This document shows, piece by piece, positions 63,337 to 64,000 of a DNA stretch of 64,000 nucleotides. The stretch is from Gymnopus androsaceus JB14 (Eukaryota; Basidiomycota; Agaricomycetes; Agaricales; Omphalotaceae). The notes under the pieces are model-generated. The model was not told where the DNA came from, did no database searches, and saw nothing but the letters and a program-made list of their open reading frames with translations. How positions within the stretch are numbered: the first letter of the stretch is position 1; every line of letters begins with the position of its first letter. The stretch lies in assembly GCA_009733575.1 (NCBI GenBank), contig ML769383.1:186001-250000 (forward strand). The letters are read 5' to 3'. Made by a program: the position numbers and the translations under genes.

Positions 63337-64000
63337 AGGCCGTAGAAGTTTTTGCAGGAGTGGGATGTAAAGAAACCGGAATGAAAAGGAGTAAAAATAC
63401 AAAATTCAGATGAGACTGGGCGATCCATTAGGGAAATCAGAGGAGGTGGATAAGATAAAGGACATGTTTTCAATGGTTTGGTTGGAGGAGCTGTGTATGG
63501 ACGGGTTGGGAAAACGGAAAATGATTGGGATGCACATCGTGGCTGCTTCAGATTATTCGGTTGTCCTTATGGACTACCGATTACAAAGTTTGTTCTTCGG
63601 AGAACAACCTTTGTGTAGATTTGGGTTCGTTGATGCTCGGAGTTGGGTGGTTGAAAAATCTGTCTCGAGGGTCTTATAAGTGCGAGGCGGTGAAGGGGGG
63701 AGTGAGTCGATTCAATTCAATTTCGTCTCGCGGTTTGCCGCTGACTCCGAATTGTTGCCGAGGCTGTTCGGTCTCGGTATGAGTCAATCCCCCCAATTGT
63801 CGGTTTTACTCGGACGAAAACGCGCCATCCGCACGACACGCTCACCGTCGCTTCCGATAGCTGCTCGATATAATAATAATTTATTATACTCTGGCCGTTT
63901 CCCTGTGGACTTGTCCCTGGCACTCTTCGTCAGCTCCCGGATCTTCCTTCTCTGCGATTCCGAATCATTTCAGTCAACCAGAGTCAAAAAAAAATGACTT
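63337..64000. promoter_or_regulatory. Upstream region of the cyclin gene
   Basis: 660 bases to the window end, expected to hold the cyclin promoter and 5' UTR; the frame stays open upstream to 63402. An ATAATAATAATTTATTATA stretch lies near 63873. Plus-strand open frames at 63410-63997 have no recognised domain. Confidence 0.4.

Overview
The window is a gene-dense nuclear segment from a filamentous basidiomycete, most likely an agaricomycete. Nearly every gene is split by many GT-AG introns of about 48-60 bases. The gene set is eukaryotic and fungal: a KRE6/SKN1 glucan-synthesis protein, a New1/Elf1 translation ABC ATPase, PEX5, an NDR kinase, Zn2Cys6 and homeodomain regulators, and a Pho85-type cyclin. 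There is no sign of operons, CRISPR arrays, rRNA genes or a biosynthetic cluster, and I found no convincing tRNA.

Layout. 1-6.3 kb: a BRD7/9-like bromodomain protein (cut by the window start), a small membrane protein, dihydroxy-acid dehydratase (ILV3) and a conserved nuclear-type protein. 6.4-21.2 kb: a KRE6/SKN1-like protein whose frame is broken at four places, PEX5 head-to-head with the electron-transfer flavoprotein alpha subunit, a salicylate-hydroxylase-like FAD monooxygenase divergent from proteasome assembly chaperone 2, and the pre-ribosome factor RRP12. 21.2-24.5 kb: a gene-poor, repeat-rich island holding a foldback hairpin, an 818-bp non-autonomous hAT-type element with an 8-bp target-site duplication, and a 21-base G run.

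24.6-39.7 kb: a glycerol-3-phosphate acyltransferase (SCT1/GPT2 type), a single-pass membrane protein, the New1/Elf1-type ABCF ATPase, a homeodomain regulator and an NDR-family kinase. 40-50.2 kb: a C2H2 regulator, a mitochondrial BolA protein, a hypothetical protein, DNA ligase I, a second C2H2 regulator and the N-acetyltransferase NAA50. 52-63.3 kb: a conserved hypothetical protein sharing a 90-bp promoter with a cell-wall-integrity MAPKK, a short Zn2Cys6 regulator, a 152-residue conserved protein in five tiny exons, and a Pcl/Clg1-type cyclin.

Most genes are housekeeping and unrelated to each other, although several touch cell wall and morphogenesis (KRE6/SKN1-like, MAPKK, NDR kinase, cyclin). 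The most unexpected pattern is technical or evolutionary. At least thirteen small frame-breaking indels, nearly all single bases and many in short homopolymers, interrupt eight otherwise conserved genes between about 7 and 41 kb, while the other recognised genes read clean. I did not find a previously undescribed multi-gene system. All exon structures were inferred by eye from splice sites and family conservation.
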